Notes: generated by a model not told the origin, from the sequence alone. Counted from the stretch's first letter, positions 1-9,472 are shown. The stretch is 64,000 bases of DNA from Bradyrhizobium liaoningense (GCF_018130785.1 NZ_JAFCJT010000022.1:62001-126000); one strand, 5' to 3'. Made by a program: numbers and translations.

Positions 1-169
1 GGATATGCTGGTCGACGAGCAGGAACTCACGGCGCGACGGCGCGATTGGAAGCAACGCCCGCCGCGTCACCGCGCGGGTGCGCTCGCAAAGTACGCGCGA
101 CTGGTTGGCCAGGCGCCGGGCGGAGCCGTCACGCATGAAGGCCCGGCGGAATGGCCCTGGTTCGAATGA
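1..169 (+). CDS. IlvD/Edd-family dehydratase, C-terminal end (partial)
   Basis: An open frame enters from the left edge and stops at 167-169. Its last ~55 residues have the C-terminal pattern of the dihydroxy-acid / sugar-acid dehydratase family: an R-rich turn, then GALAKYARLVGQAPGGAVTH. Family members dehydrate 2,3-dihydroxy acids or aldonic acids with an Fe-S cluster, but the substrate cannot be told from this tail. It points the same way as the ABC genes, 105 bases upstream of them, so co-transcription is possible. Confidence 0.75.
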   Translation, partial: DMLVDEQELTARRRDWKQRPPRHRAGALAKYARLVGQAPGGAVTHEGPAEWPWFE

Positions 170-274
170 CGCGCCGTACCCTGTCTGGCAGGTTTCTTGC
201 TAAGCTCGTGCCGCTGATGGAAGACGTTCAGCAGGTTCCTTGACCAATGTTCGCGCGCGAGTGAGACGAGAGAC

Positions 275-1123
275 GTGATGAAGGTAATGCCTTCGAGATC
301 GAACGAATGGGTGAGACCGCTGACGTCACAAAAGCCGGCTTCTGCGATCATCGAGATCGACCGCGTCTCGCAGGTCTTTCAGACTTCGGCGCGCAAGGAT
401 CATTTGGCGCTATCCGACATCTCGCTGACGATCGATGAGGGAGCCTTCGTCTCCATCCTTGGCCCGTCCGGCTGCGGTAAGTCGACCCTGCTTTACATCG
501 TTGGCGGTTTTGTCAGCCCGACCAGTGGCGCGGCGAAGATAAAGGGGCAGGCAATCACGGGACCGGGGCCGGATCGCGGACCGGTGTTTCAGGAATTCGC
601 ACTGTTTCCGTGGAAGACCGTGCTGGGCAATGTGATGTACGGCCCCCGACAGCAAGCGGTGCGGGCGGTTGAGGCAGAAGCGCAGAGCCGGGCCTTGATC
701 GAGATGGTCGGCCTCAAAGGCTACGAGAACTTCTATCCCAAGGAGCTATCGGGCGGTATGAAGCAGCGCGTGGCGCTCGCCCGGACGCTAGCCTATCATC
801 CCGAGGTCCTGCTGATGGACGAGCCGTTCGGCGCGTTGGACGCCCATACCCGGACACGTCTGCAGAACGACCTGTTGAATATCTGGGAGCGTGACCGCAA
901 GACGGTGTTGTTCGTCACCCACGCGGTCGACGAGGCCGTCTTCCTGTCGGACAAGGTCGTGATGATGTCGAACTCACCCGGTCGCATTCGACAGGTCATC
1001 GACATCGATCTTCCGCGGCCGCGCCGCCGGAACGAACTGTTGCTCGATCCGCGCTACCAAAAATACGTCGTCGATATCGAGCGCATGTTCGACGAGAGCG
1101 ACGAAGCCGGGCCTGCTTCATGA
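275..1123 (+). CDS. ABC transporter ATP-binding protein, NitT/TauT (SsuB/TauB) type
   Basis: Cytoplasmic ATPase of a nitrate/sulfonate/taurine-type importer. Walker A is GPSGCGKST near residues 63-71, followed by a Q-loop (FQEFALFPW), the signature LSGGMKQRVALA, Walker B VLLMDEPFGALD and the H-loop VTHAVDEA. The GTG at 275 is the longest start; an internal start is possible because the first ~25 residues are not conserved in type. The last codons overlap the next gene by 4 bases (ATGA), so translation is probably coupled. No binding-protein gene for this transporter lies in the window. Confidence 0.93.
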   Translation: MMKVMPSRSNEWVRPLTSQKPASAIIEIDRVSQVFQTSARKDHLALSDISLTIDEGAFVSILGPSGCGKSTLLYIVGGFVSPTSGAAKIKGQAITGPGPDRGPVFQEFALFPWKTVLGNVMYGPRQQAVRAVEAEAQSRALIEMVGLKGYENFYPKELSGGMKQRVALARTLAYHPEVLLMDEPFGALDAHTRTRLQNDLLNIWERDRKTVLFVTHAVDEAVFLSDKVVMMSNSPGRIRQVIDIDLPRPRRRNELLLDPRYQKYVVDIERMFDESDEAGPAS

Positions 1124-1905
1124 TATCGCCGGCTGCCTTGACCAGACGGGCTGCCCCGGTGTTGGCCTGCATCGGATTACTGGCAGTGTGGCAGGTTGCG
1201 TCGCTCGTGCTGAAGAATGACAGCTTTCCAACTGCGATCGAAGCGATCCGCGCGATCCCGGACATTCTTGGCGACAAGGAGTCCCTGATCAATATCCTGG
1301 CCTCGCTTCGTCGCATGGCGATCGGGTTCGGCGTAGCCGTGATCGTTTCGATTCCGCTGGGTCTGTTGATGGGGCGTAGTCGCGCCGTCGCGGCCTTCTT
1401 CAACCCGCTTCTGATGGTGATCTATCCGGTGCCGAAAGCGGCGCTGATGCCGATCATCATGCTTTGGCTGGGCGTCGGCGACATCACGAAGACGCTGGTG
1501 ATCTTCCTCGGCGTCAGCCTCCCCGTGATCTATCACAGCTTTGAGGGAGCCCAAGCCGTCGAAGAGAAGATGCTGTGGTCGGGCGCCGCGATGGGACTTT
1601 CGCCGCTGCAACGGCTGCTGCGGATCGTGCTGCCGGCGGCGCTGCCGGAGATCCTGACTGGATGTCGCACAGGTCTGGTGCTGGCGCTGATCACGATGAT
1701 CACCAGCGAGATGATCGCCCGCCAGTCCGGCGCCGGGAATATCCTGTTCAATGCGCTGGACATGGGCCAATACGACACCGTCTTCGCAATGATCATCATC
1801 GTGGGGGCGATGGGAATTTGTCTCGATGCGATTTTCGAGCGGGTCCGCGCACGGCTGGTGCGCTGGTCCGAACCTCAGTTCGACATGCCGCTGAGCTTCT
1901 CATGA
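1120..1905 (+). CDS. ABC transporter permease, NitT/TauT type (first)
   Basis: Inner-membrane permease of 261 residues with the binding-protein-dependent transport fold (about six hydrophobic segments). The cytoplasmic EAA-type loop GAAMGLSPLQRLLRIVLP, which docks on the ATPase, is visible. It overlaps the ATPase gene upstream and the second permease downstream by 4 bases each, so the three form one translationally coupled transporter operon. The substrate is unknown; the nearby dioxygenase gene makes an N-heterocyclic or aromatic acid a reasonable guess. Confidence 0.93.
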   Translation: MISPAALTRRAAPVLACIGLLAVWQVASLVLKNDSFPTAIEAIRAIPDILGDKESLINILASLRRMAIGFGVAVIVSIPLGLLMGRSRAVAAFFNPLLMVIYPVPKAALMPIIMLWLGVGDITKTLVIFLGVSLPVIYHSFEGAQAVEEKMLWSGAAMGLSPLQRLLRIVLPAALPEILTGCRTGLVLALITMITSEMIARQSGAGNILFNALDMGQYDTVFAMIIIVGAMGICLDAIFERVRARLVRWSEPQFDMPLSFS

Positions 1906-2669
1906 CATCGCGTCCTCTCTCAGCAAACGTCGTTCTTGGGCTCGCGCCAATTGCGCTGGTGATCGCTCTGTGGCAGGGCCTCGTGTCATTCGGCTTCGCG
2001 CCTGCGGTCTTGTTGCCGCCGCCGGGATATGTCTTCAGCAGGTTGCTCCAGCAACTCGTGACGTGGACGTTTCAGCAGGAGATCGCGGCGACCCTGATCC
2101 GGCTGTTTGCCGGCTTCGCGATTGCGGTCGTGCTCGGCGTCAGCATCGGCATCGCCGCTGCCGCCAGTCCCGCGATCAATGCAGTGGTTCGGCCGATCGT
2201 GCGCGTGTTGGCGCCGTTGCCCAAAGTCGCACTCTATCCGGCGCTGCTGCTTCTGCTCGGCTTCGGTCACGGATCGAAGATCACGCTGGTGGCGGCGGAC
2301 GCTCTCTTTCCCATTCTGCTGTCCACCTATTACGGCGCATCGGTCGTCGAGCAGAAGTTGATCTGGTCGGCAATGGCGGCGGGAACGCCGCGCTATGAAA
2401 TCTTGTTCAAGGTGGTCTTGCCGGCGGCGATGCCCTCGATCCTGACCGGCTGCCGGATCGGCCTTGTCATTTCCTGCATCGTGGTGTTTCTGGCCGAGAT
2501 GATCACGTCGACGGACGGGTTGGGGCATGTGCTGGTGACGGCGGCCCGAACCTTTCAGGCCGTTGACATGTTCGTACCGCTGATCACGATCTCGCTGCTG
2601 GGGTTGATCCTGAACGGCTTGCTGGGCGCCCTGCGATCGTATCTTTTGCGGGGCTTCCCCGAAGCGTGA
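1902..2669 (+). CDS. ABC transporter permease, NitT/TauT type (second)
   Basis: A second permease (255 residues) of the same family, with EAA loop SAMAAGTPRYEILFKVVLP. The ATG at 1902 is chosen because it overlaps the previous stop by 4 bases and begins a normal membrane leader; the frame is open far upstream to 1575 but that part is only a shadow of the first permease. Two different permeases imply a heterodimeric channel. The gene ends 35 bases before the NicX-like gene, so the operon probably continues. Confidence 0.92.
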   Translation: MTSRPLSANVVLGLAPIALVIALWQGLVSFGFAPAVLLPPPGYVFSRLLQQLVTWTFQQEIAATLIRLFAGFAIAVVLGVSIGIAAAASPAINAVVRPIVRVLAPLPKVALYPALLLLLGFGHGSKITLVAADALFPILLSTYYGASVVEQKLIWSAMAAGTPRYEILFKVVLPAAMPSILTGCRIGLVISCIVVFLAEMITSTDGLGHVLVTAARTFQAVDMFVPLITISLLGLILNGLLGALRSYLLRGFPEA

Positions 2670-2704
2670 TCTGACTGAACGAGAAACCAGACCGGGAGTG
2701 AACC

Positions 2705-3751
2705 ATGCTGGCTGATCGCATCGAGGCAAAATGGATCGACGCGTTTTGCGAAATCTTTGAGCGTTGCGCCGTCAAGGCCGGCGATACCGCAGCGATCCTC
2801 TCGGAAACCCAGTCGCGCGCGCTGAATGTGCATCTGGCAGAGCTCGCGCTGCTGCGCATGGGAGCGCGGCCGTTCCATGTGGTGATGCCGACGCCGCGTA
2901 ACCGGAATATCGTGCCGGTTCGCTCAACGGGAGCGAGCGAGGCGATCCAAAAGCTTGGTCCGGTTATCACTGCACTCCAGCAGGCCGGCTTTGTGGTGGA
3001 TTGCACCATCGAAGGTCTGATGCATGCCGTGGAGACGCCCGAGATCCTCAAGGCCGGCGCACGGATTCTGGTGATCTCCAACGAGCATCCGGAGGCACTG
3101 GAGCGGATGGTGCCGGATTCGGCGCTTGAGAAGCGCGTTCGCGCGGCTGCCAAGATGCTGCGTGGGACCAAGCAGATGCGGGTTACCTCGAAGGCCGGCA
3201 CAGCACTCGACGTGGACATGGCCGGTGCGTCCACGGTCGGCGTCTGGGGCTGGACCGACAAGCCCGGCACGCTGGCGCACTGGCCGGGCGGCATCGTCGT
3301 CAGCTTCCCCAAGAGCGGGACGATCAACGGCACACTGGTGATGGCGCCGGGCGACATCAATCTGACTTTCAAGCGTTACCTGACATCCCCCGTGAAGATG
3401 ACGTTGAAGGACGATTACGTCGTGGCGCTGGAAGGCGAGGGCACGGATGCCGCGATGATGCGCGCCTATCTCGCGGCGTGGGGCGATCGCGAGGCCTATG
3501 CGGTCTCGCATGTTGGTTTCGGCATGAATCCGGGAGCCCGCTACGAAGCCCTTTCGATGTATGACCAGCGCGACACCAACGGGACGGAAATTCGCGCTGT
3601 GTCCGGCAATTTCCTGTTTTCGACCGGCGCGAACGAATTTGCCGGCCGCTACACCGCAGGCCATTTCGATCTGCCGATGATGGGAACGACGATCGAACTC
3701 GATGGCGTCGCGGTCGTTCGCGAAGGCGTGCTGCAGGACGTCTTCGGCTAG
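2705..3751 (+). CDS. nicX: NicX-like 2,5-dihydroxypyridine 5,6-dioxygenase (M29 aminopeptidase-like fold)
   Basis: The 348-residue protein matches the length and layout of NicX, the Fe(II) enzyme that opens the 2,5-dihydroxypyridine ring in nicotinate degradation, itself related to leucyl aminopeptidases. The three metal ligands known from NicX (His265, His318, Asp320) correspond to His269 (SHVGFGMNP), His320 and Asp322 (TAGHFDLP), with nearly identical spacing. Also shared are the segments HWPGG and GNFLFSTG. It follows a transporter operon, fitting uptake plus ring cleavage. The true substrate may be another hydroxylated N-heterocycle. It converges with the next gene, whose stop overlaps by 4 bases. 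Confidence 0.75.
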   Translation: MLADRIEAKWIDAFCEIFERCAVKAGDTAAILSETQSRALNVHLAELALLRMGARPFHVVMPTPRNRNIVPVRSTGASEAIQKLGPVITALQQAGFVVDCTIEGLMHAVETPEILKAGARILVISNEHPEALERMVPDSALEKRVRAAAKMLRGTKQMRVTSKAGTALDVDMAGASTVGVWGWTDKPGTLAHWPGGIVVSFPKSGTINGTLVMAPGDINLTFKRYLTSPVKMTLKDDYVVALEGEGTDAAMMRAYLAAWGDREAYAVSHVGFGMNPGARYEALSMYDQRDTNGTEIRAVSGNFLFSTGANEFAGRYTAGHFDLPMMGTTIELDGVAVVREGVLQDVFG

Positions 3752-4740
3752 CTGCGATCGAGGATCGGCGGGCGCGCCAGGTCGAAATGCCGGAGGAGGT
3801 CGACCATGGCCTGAAGCCGCTTCACGCGATAGGCATCCACGTCCATGCCGGAATAATCGAGGAAGCCGGCGCCCGTTCGCAAGCCGATCCGGCCTTCATG
3901 CATATTGCGGGAAATGACGTCGGGCGCGCGATAGCGGTCGCTGCCAAGTGCGCCTTCGAGATACCGGCTTGCATAGTACAAAATGTCGCCGCCTCCCCAG
4001 TCGATGAACTCGAGCAGTCCGAGCACGGCATAGCGGAAGCCGAAGCCGTAGCGGATCGCCTTGTCGATCTCCTCGGCGCTTGCGACGCCTTCCTGGACCA
4101 TGCGCGCGGCCTCGTTCATTGCGAGCGCCTGGATGCGCGGGACGATGAAGCCGGGCGTCGCCGCGCAGACCACGGGTACCTTGCCAATGCCTTCGAGCAG
4201 CGCCTTGACCTCGTCGATGATAGCGGGATCGGTGGCTTTGCCGGGTGAAACTTCGACCAGCGGGATCAGATAGGCCGGATTGAGCCAGTGCACGTTGAGG
4301 AAGCGGCGAGGATTTTCGATCGCGCCGGAGAGATCGTCGACGAGAATGGTCGACGTCGTCGAAGCGATGATCGTATCGAGGCCGACTTGTTTTGAGGCCG
4401 CTCCCAGCACCTCGCGCTTGAGCTCAACGACTTCGGGAACGCCCTCGAAGACCATTCCGGCTTCGGAAAGCGCTGCGCCGCTCTGGCTCGCGGGTACCAC
4501 CGAGACCCGTGCGATGAGCGGGTCGACGTCCGCTTCGGTCAACAGCCCCAGCTTCGACAGACTGGCAAAGGTCTTCCTGACTTCGCCGAGCGCGTCCGCC
4601 TCCAGCTTGGCGAAGTCCTCCGCTGAACGGGCCTTGATGTCGATCATCGTGACCATATGCCCCGCGTAGGCGAACGCGACGGCGATGCCGCGGCCCATGC
4701 GGCCGGCGCCGAGACAGGCAATGTTGGCTCGGCTGGTCAT
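3748..4740 (-). CDS. 3-hydroxyacyl-CoA dehydrogenase family protein
   Basis: NAD-dependent oxidation of a 3-hydroxyacyl-CoA is the expected reaction. The N-terminal Rossmann motif GAGRMGRGIA (residues ~11-20) and the C-terminal helical domain of this family are both present (330 residues). It is the last gene of a five-gene minus-strand operon with gaps of 12 bases or less. In the CoA-dependent 2-aminobenzoate route such an enzyme would act on the opened or hydrated ring product. The exact substrate cannot be read from sequence. Confidence 0.88.
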   Translation of the reverse strand: MTSRANIACLGAGRMGRGIAVAFAYAGHMVTMIDIKARSAEDFAKLEADALGEVRKTFASLSKLGLLTEADVDPLIARVSVVPASQSGAALSEAGMVFEGVPEVVELKREVLGAASKQVGLDTIIASTTSTILVDDLSGAIENPRRFLNVHWLNPAYLIPLVEVSPGKATDPAIIDEVKALLEGIGKVPVVCAATPGFIVPRIQALAMNEAARMVQEGVASAEEIDKAIRYGFGFRYAVLGLLEFIDWGGGDILYYASRYLEGALGSDRYRAPDVISRNMHEGRIGLRTGAGFLDYSGMDVDAYRVKRLQAMVDLLRHFDLARPPILDRS

Positions 4741-4743
4741 CGG

Positions 4744-5832
4744 TCAAAATCCTTCGCGAAGAAGTATCTGCAGTTCGGCCTTGGCGAGATTGCTGAGCCC
4801 CAGGGTCTCGAGCGTTCGGTCGCCTTGTGCGAAATCCTCGCCGCAGATAGCGCCGCCGATGGCCAGGAAAGCTTTGGCGAGTGGAGTGCGGACACCCGCC
4901 AGACCTGCGACGGAGACCAGCAGCGATAGCCCAAGCCGCAGGTCCTCACGCATGTAACGGTGGTCGTTCAGCACGATTCGCTCGCGCCAGTCGCCGGAAT
5001 CAGTTAGCCGGTCATGCGAGCCGCGGCCGTACATCCAGATCTCGCCGTCCTTGGCGTAATGGTGAGCGAGCGGAAAATGTGGCGCGCCGTATCCAAGCGC
5101 CTCGCGCACGGCGATTCGTTCGGCGTCGAGGGCGTCGGTGACCCGCCGGATCGCGGCCTGCGTTCCTTCCTTGTGGATGTCCCACCGCTCGAAATGTTCG
5201 ATCGGGCCCGCGTTCATTACGATCAGCGGTGGATGGATGATCGGGCCTGCATTCATCAGTGCGCCGGACAGTGCGTCTCCGCAGGGCTCAATTGCATCGG
5301 GGAAAGCGCGCCCGATCACTGCGAGCGCATGCGATGCTTGGGCGAGCGGGAAAACACCGACCGGCAGTCGCTTGGCGCGGATGGTGATCGCGACCTCGAA
5401 CGGACCGTGCTTGCGGGTGAGCCAAGGCAGTGTGCCGGTTTCGGCAAAGCTCGCTTTCGCATGGTTGCCAGCATCCCTCGCAGCCTGGGCGAAGATCATC
5501 GAGCCGAATGTCGCTGGCGGCAGAAATACGACTTGTCCGTCCCGCAAATGCGGGGCCAGCAGTCGAGCAATGTCCGGCTGTGCAAAGGCAGGGGCAGGGC
5601 ACACGATCAGCTCTGTGCCGTCGATGGCTGCGGCGATGTCGGTCGTGACGAGCCCCAGCTTCACGTCGTGACGGCCATTATGATCCTTCACCAGGATGCG
5701 CGAACCGGCGGTGCGGTGCGCTGCCACCTGATCCGCGTCGCGGCGCCAGAGCCGGACTTCATGGCCTGAGAGCCCAAAATCGCCTGCGGCCGCGAAAGAG
5801 CCGTTTCCCCCTCCCAGAACTGCAATCTTCAA
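4744..5832 (-). CDS. NAD/NADP octopine/nopaline dehydrogenase family protein
   Basis: The 362-residue protein has an N-terminal dinucleotide fold (GGGNGSFAAAG) and a C-terminal octopine-dehydrogenase-type domain with the conserved NAGPIIHPP segment that carries the catalytic histidine. Known relatives make or break secondary amines by reductive condensation of an amino acid with a keto acid. In a pathway that begins with an aromatic amine it may process an amino or imino intermediate, which is inference. The start overlaps the upstream ligase stop by 4 bases. Confidence 0.82.
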   Translation of the reverse strand: MKIAVLGGGNGSFAAAGDFGLSGHEVRLWRRDADQVAAHRTAGSRILVKDHNGRHDVKLGLVTTDIAAAIDGTELIVCPAPAFAQPDIARLLAPHLRDGQVVFLPPATFGSMIFAQAARDAGNHAKASFAETGTLPWLTRKHGPFEVAITIRAKRLPVGVFPLAQASHALAVIGRAFPDAIEPCGDALSGALMNAGPIIHPPLIVMNAGPIEHFERWDIHKEGTQAAIRRVTDALDAERIAVREALGYGAPHFPLAHHYAKDGEIWMYGRGSHDRLTDSGDWRERIVLNDHRYMREDLRLGLSLLVSVAGLAGVRTPLAKAFLAIGGAICGEDFAQGDRTLETLGLSNLAKAELQILLREGF

Positions 5833-7355
5833 GATGCTTCTCCTTGCGCGCGTGATTGCGCATCAAGCTGCTTCAGCAGGAAATGCTGGACCTTGCCCAG
5901 CGCCGTGCGTGGCAGGTCCGTGACGAAGACGATGTCGCGCGGAACCTTGTAACGGGCGAGCTGCGTCTGAAGATGCGCTCTCAGCTCCTCCGCTTCGAGC
6001 CGGCAGCCGGACCGCCCGATGACATAGGCGATCGGCACCTCGTCCCAGCGCGGGTCCGGCCGGCCGATCACGGCGCATTCGCTGACATCGGGATGTTCGA
6101 GCAGGACGCGTTCGACCTCAGCCGGATAGATGTTCTCGCCGCCGGAAATGATCATGTTCTTCTTGCGGTCGCGAACCCAGAAATAGCCGTCGGCGTCGCA
6201 CAAGCCGATATCGCCGGTGCGATACCAACCGTCGTGCAACGCATCGCGTGTGGCATCCGCATTTCCCCAATATTCGAAGAACACGTTGGGCCCGCGCACG
6301 GCGATTTCGCCCGGCGTACCCGCAGGGACCTCGTTGCCGGCCTGATCGATCACCTTCGCTTCGCAGCACAGGCCGGCAAGTCCGGTCGATCCCGCGCGCG
6401 AGAGATCGCCGCCAAGCCGGGTGTAGATCGCGATGGGACAGGTTTCCGTCGAACCATAGACCTGAAGCACCGGAACATCGCGCGCCACGAAGCGGTCGAC
6501 CAGGTGCGGTGGAACGATGGTCGAGCCGGTCGCGACGGCTTTGAGCGAAGAAAGATTGGTCGTGGCCCAGGAGGGATGCTCGCTGACAGCCTGGATGATC
6601 GCCGGCACCATCACCGTCAGTGTCGGCCGTTCCCGTTCGATGGCGGCAAGTGCCGTCTCCGGCGTAAAGCGAGCGTGGATCGTGACGGTCGCGCCAAGCT
6701 GAAGTGCAGGCGTGGTCTGGATGTTGAGGCCGCCGACATGGAAGAACGGCAGCACCGTCAGCACGTGATCGTCTGACGTCATGTTGTGCATGTGCTGGCT
6801 CATGACGCCGTTCCAGAACAACGCTTCCTGCCGCAGCACTGCGCCTTTGGGCCGTCCGGTCGTTCCTGACGTGTAGACAATGAGGAGCGGGCAGGACAGA
6901 TCGGTGTGCGGGTTCGGGCCGGTGCCCGTGCTGCGCGTCAGCAGGTTTTCGAATGTCTTGCCGTGCGGCGGCTCGAAATCGAGGCCGACGACAGCAGTCC
7001 CTGGCGCAGTCTCGGGAAGAACTCCTTCAAACGCCTGCTCAAGCACCAGCACCTTGGCGCCCGCATCGGTCAGAATGAAGAGCTGCTCGGCGACGGCCAA
7101 TCGCCAGTTCAGCGGCACCAGCATCGCGCCGAGTCGCGCGCAGGCGTAGAGCAGAACCAGATAATCCGGCCGGTTCAGGCTCAGGATCGCGACGCGGTCG
7201 CCCCGACCAACTCCGAGCTCCTGCTTCAACGCCGTGGCTGTCCGCTCGATACGGGCGGCGAACGCCGAATAGCTCAACCGCGCCCCTTCGAAGGCAATGG
7301 CCGTCTTGTCTGGCGCGAACGCCGCGTTGCGATCGATCAGACTGCAGAGGTCCAC
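5829..7355 (-). CDS. AMP-forming acyl-CoA synthetase
   Basis: An ANL-superfamily ligase of 508 residues that activates a carboxylic acid to its CoA thioester through an acyl-AMP. Visible motifs are VYTSGTTGRPKGAV (ATP loop), YGSTETCP, YRTGDIG, the hinge VRDRKKNMIISGGENIYP, and the C-terminal lysine motif LPRTALGK (PxxxxGK), the type of site targeted by Pat acetyltransferases. It lies mid-operon between an acyl-CoA dehydrogenase and an octopine-dehydrogenase-like gene. It is clearly different from the 2-aminobenzoate ligase at 17645, so it may activate a ring-cleavage acid. Confidence 0.93.
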   Translation of the reverse strand: MDLCSLIDRNAAFAPDKTAIAFEGARLSYSAFAARIERTATALKQELGVGRGDRVAILSLNRPDYLVLLYACARLGAMLVPLNWRLAVAEQLFILTDAGAKVLVLEQAFEGVLPETAPGTAVVGLDFEPPHGKTFENLLTRSTGTGPNPHTDLSCPLLIVYTSGTTGRPKGAVLRQEALFWNGVMSQHMHNMTSDDHVLTVLPFFHVGGLNIQTTPALQLGATVTIHARFTPETALAAIERERPTLTVMVPAIIQAVSEHPSWATTNLSSLKAVATGSTIVPPHLVDRFVARDVPVLQVYGSTETCPIAIYTRLGGDLSRAGSTGLAGLCCEAKVIDQAGNEVPAGTPGEIAVRGPNVFFEYWGNADATRDALHDGWYRTGDIGLCDADGYFWVRDRKKNMIISGGENIYPAEVERVLLEHPDVSECAVIGRPDPRWDEVPIAYVIGRSGCRLEAEELRAHLQTQLARYKVPRDIVFVTDLPRTALGKVQHFLLKQLDAQSRAQGEAS

Positions 7356-7357
7356 CG

Positions 7358-8647
7358 TCAGTCGTCCGTTTCACCGGCCTCGTACAGCGCCTCGCGTCCG
7401 ATGCGGTCGAGGCAGAGCTCGGCGGTCCAGGGCAGCATCAGCGAGCCGCAGCGGCTGTCGCGATAGATGCGCTCCAGCGGCAGCGAGCGGAGCATGGCCT
7501 GCCCCCCGCAGGTGCGGATCGCGAGGGCCGCGAGCTCATTGGCGCCCTCCATCACCGAATATTGTGCGGCATAGGCGCGCAGCGCCTGCTCCTTGCTTGG
7601 ATTGGCGCGGGCCTCGGTGACGGCCTGGAACCAGATCGCCTTGATCTGCTCAAGTTTGATTTGCATCTGCGCGACCGCGATCTGCTTGGTCGGGTACATC
7701 CGGCGCTTCACCGGCGGCATGCCCGGCACCTCGCCGCGAAGATAGCGCACGGTGAAATCATAGGCGGCTTGCGCCAGGCCCATATAGGTCGGCGACAGCG
7801 TCAGGAACATGTGCGGCCAGCGCATCGCGGCCTGGAAGTAGACGCCGCGCGGCATCAGCGCCGAATCTTCCGGCACGAACACGTCCTTGAATAGCAGCGT
7901 CCGCGAGATCGTCCCGCGCATGCCGAGCGGATCCCAGTCGCCGACGACCGAGACGCCTTCCGATTTCGCGGGGATGGCGAGATAAAGGGTGTTGCGGCGC
8001 GAGGCCTTCTCACCGCTCTCGATCTCCGTGCAGAGCACGCCGTAATAGTCGGCGTGACCGGAAAGCGACGCAAAGATCTTCTTGCCGTTGACGATCCAGC
8101 CGCCCTCCACGGGTTTTGCCTCCGTGCCGAAGGCGACGCCGCCGGCCGCAGCCGCACCCCCCTCGGAGAAGGGCTGCGAGTAGATCGCGCCGTCCTCGAC
8201 GATGCGCTTGTAATGGACCGCGCGCCGCCGTTCGTGCTCCGCGCGTGTCTTCGCGTCCATGTCGAGATCGTCGGCGAGCGGCCCCGACCACAGGGTCGAG
8301 CAGACGTGCATGTTCCAGGTGAGCGCGGTCGCGCCGCAATAGCGGCCAATTTCGGCTGCCGCCAGCGCGTAAGTTTGATAGGTCGCGCCGAGCCCGCCAT
8401 GCTTCTTGGGGACCGCGATGCCGAGCAGGCCGACGCGATGCAGGTCGCGATAATTCTCGGTCGGGAAGATCGCCTCGCGATCGTAAGTCGCGGCGCGACC
8501 GGCGAACACGCTCTGGCCGATCTCGCGGGCGCGCGCGATGATGCCGGCCTGCTCGTCGCTCAGGCGGAATGCGACGGGATCGAAGATCGGAGCATCCAGC
8601 GCGACCTTATCGGTTGCGCCGATGTTCTTGCTGACTTGCATGGTCAT
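7358..8647 (-). CDS. Acyl-CoA dehydrogenase family flavoprotein
   Basis: A 429-residue protein with the acyl-CoA dehydrogenase layout: N-terminal helical domain, beta domain (QPFSEGGAA and the GWIVNGKKIFASLSGHAD segment) and C-terminal helical domain ending in CGGQAMLRSLPLERIYRDSR, typical of the family end. The expected reaction is FAD-dependent alpha,beta-dehydrogenation of a CoA thioester. It starts 12 bases after the alpha/beta-hydrolase gene and ends 2 bases before the ligase. ATG codons at 8647 and 8641 are both possible starts. Confidence 0.9.
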   Translation of the reverse strand: MTMQVSKNIGATDKVALDAPIFDPVAFRLSDEQAGIIARAREIGQSVFAGRAATYDREAIFPTENYRDLHRVGLLGIAVPKKHGGLGATYQTYALAAAEIGRYCGATALTWNMHVCSTLWSGPLADDLDMDAKTRAEHERRRAVHYKRIVEDGAIYSQPFSEGGAAAAGGVAFGTEAKPVEGGWIVNGKKIFASLSGHADYYGVLCTEIESGEKASRRNTLYLAIPAKSEGVSVVGDWDPLGMRGTISRTLLFKDVFVPEDSALMPRGVYFQAAMRWPHMFLTLSPTYMGLAQAAYDFTVRYLRGEVPGMPPVKRRMYPTKQIAVAQMQIKLEQIKAIWFQAVTEARANPSKEQALRAYAAQYSVMEGANELAALAIRTCGGQAMLRSLPLERIYRDSRCGSLMLPWTAELCLDRIGREALYEAGETDD

Positions 8648-8659
8648 TGCGCAGTCACC

Positions 8660-9472
8660 CTATTTGGTCGCAACGGAGTTCAGGAACCGGCCGAGGGCCT
8701 CGTCAAAGGCATCAGGGCGTTCAAGGTTGGCGAGGTGGCCGGCGCCGGTCAGCTCGACATATTCGGCCGAGGGAATGAATGTTGCTGTCTTCGCCATCAT
8801 AGGCGCAGGCGCATTGTTGTCCTTCGAACCGGACAGCAACAGCGTCGGGATGGAAATGTCCTTGAGTGAGTTGCGCTGATCGAACCCGATCAAAGCAAGC
8901 ATCATGGCGCGATAACTTGCCTCGGGCACGCTGCCCATGCACTCGCGCGCAAGCTCCATTCCCTTAGGATCAGGATCGTCGCCGACGAGTTCCCTCACGA
9001 GCGAAGGCGCCAGCGATTTCATCGTCTCGCCGCGATCGAGCGGCCCAAGCCGCGCCGCGATGAACGATTTCTGCCAGTCGCCATCGGCCTTGCCGAAGGC
9101 GGGGCTGGTCTGCGCGAGGACGACGGCGCGCGCCAGTTTCGAAGATTGCGCAAGCCACTTTTGGACGATCATGCCGCCGATCGAATGGCCGACCAGAATT
9201 GGCCTGGTCGCACCAAGCTGCTCGATGAATTGCTGGAGCGCATCGGCCAGGGCCGCGATGCTGACGCTGGCGAGCGGCGCCGATCCGCCGTAGCCCGGCA
9301 TGTCCCATGCAATCGCGCGGAATTGGTTGCTGAATCTGGCTACCTGCTGCCGCCAGGCCCGTGCCGCGCCGCCAATGCCATGCAGGAAAATCAGGGGTGT
9401 CGCGCCCGGATCGCCCGCGGCTTCATAGGCGAAGCGTCCGTCGTTTGTTATCATTGGCGAAGGCTGCGACAC
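8660..9472 (-). CDS. Alpha/beta hydrolase
   Basis: A 270-residue soluble hydrolase. LHGIGGAARAW is the oxyanion-hole HG segment, GHSIGGM the nucleophile elbow (Ser), and GAGHLANLERPD near the C-terminus holds the catalytic His. It could hydrolyse a ring-opened CoA ester or cyclic diketone. The GTG at 9472 is preferred because AAGGAT lies about 7 bases upstream; an ATG at 9454 is an alternative. It is the first gene of the minus-strand operon and faces the SDR gene across a gap with two MarR-type operators. Confidence 0.9.
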   Translation of the reverse strand: MSQPSPMITNDGRFAYEAAGDPGATPLIFLHGIGGAARAWRQQVARFSNQFRAIAWDMPGYGGSAPLASVSIAALADALQQFIEQLGATRPILVGHSIGGMIVQKWLAQSSKLARAVVLAQTSPAFGKADGDWQKSFIAARLGPLDRGETMKSLAPSLVRELVGDDPDPKGMELARECMGSVPEASYRAMMLALIGFDQRNSLKDISIPTLLLSGSKDNNAPAPMMAKTATFIPSAEYVELTGAGHLANLERPDAFDEALGRFLNSVATK

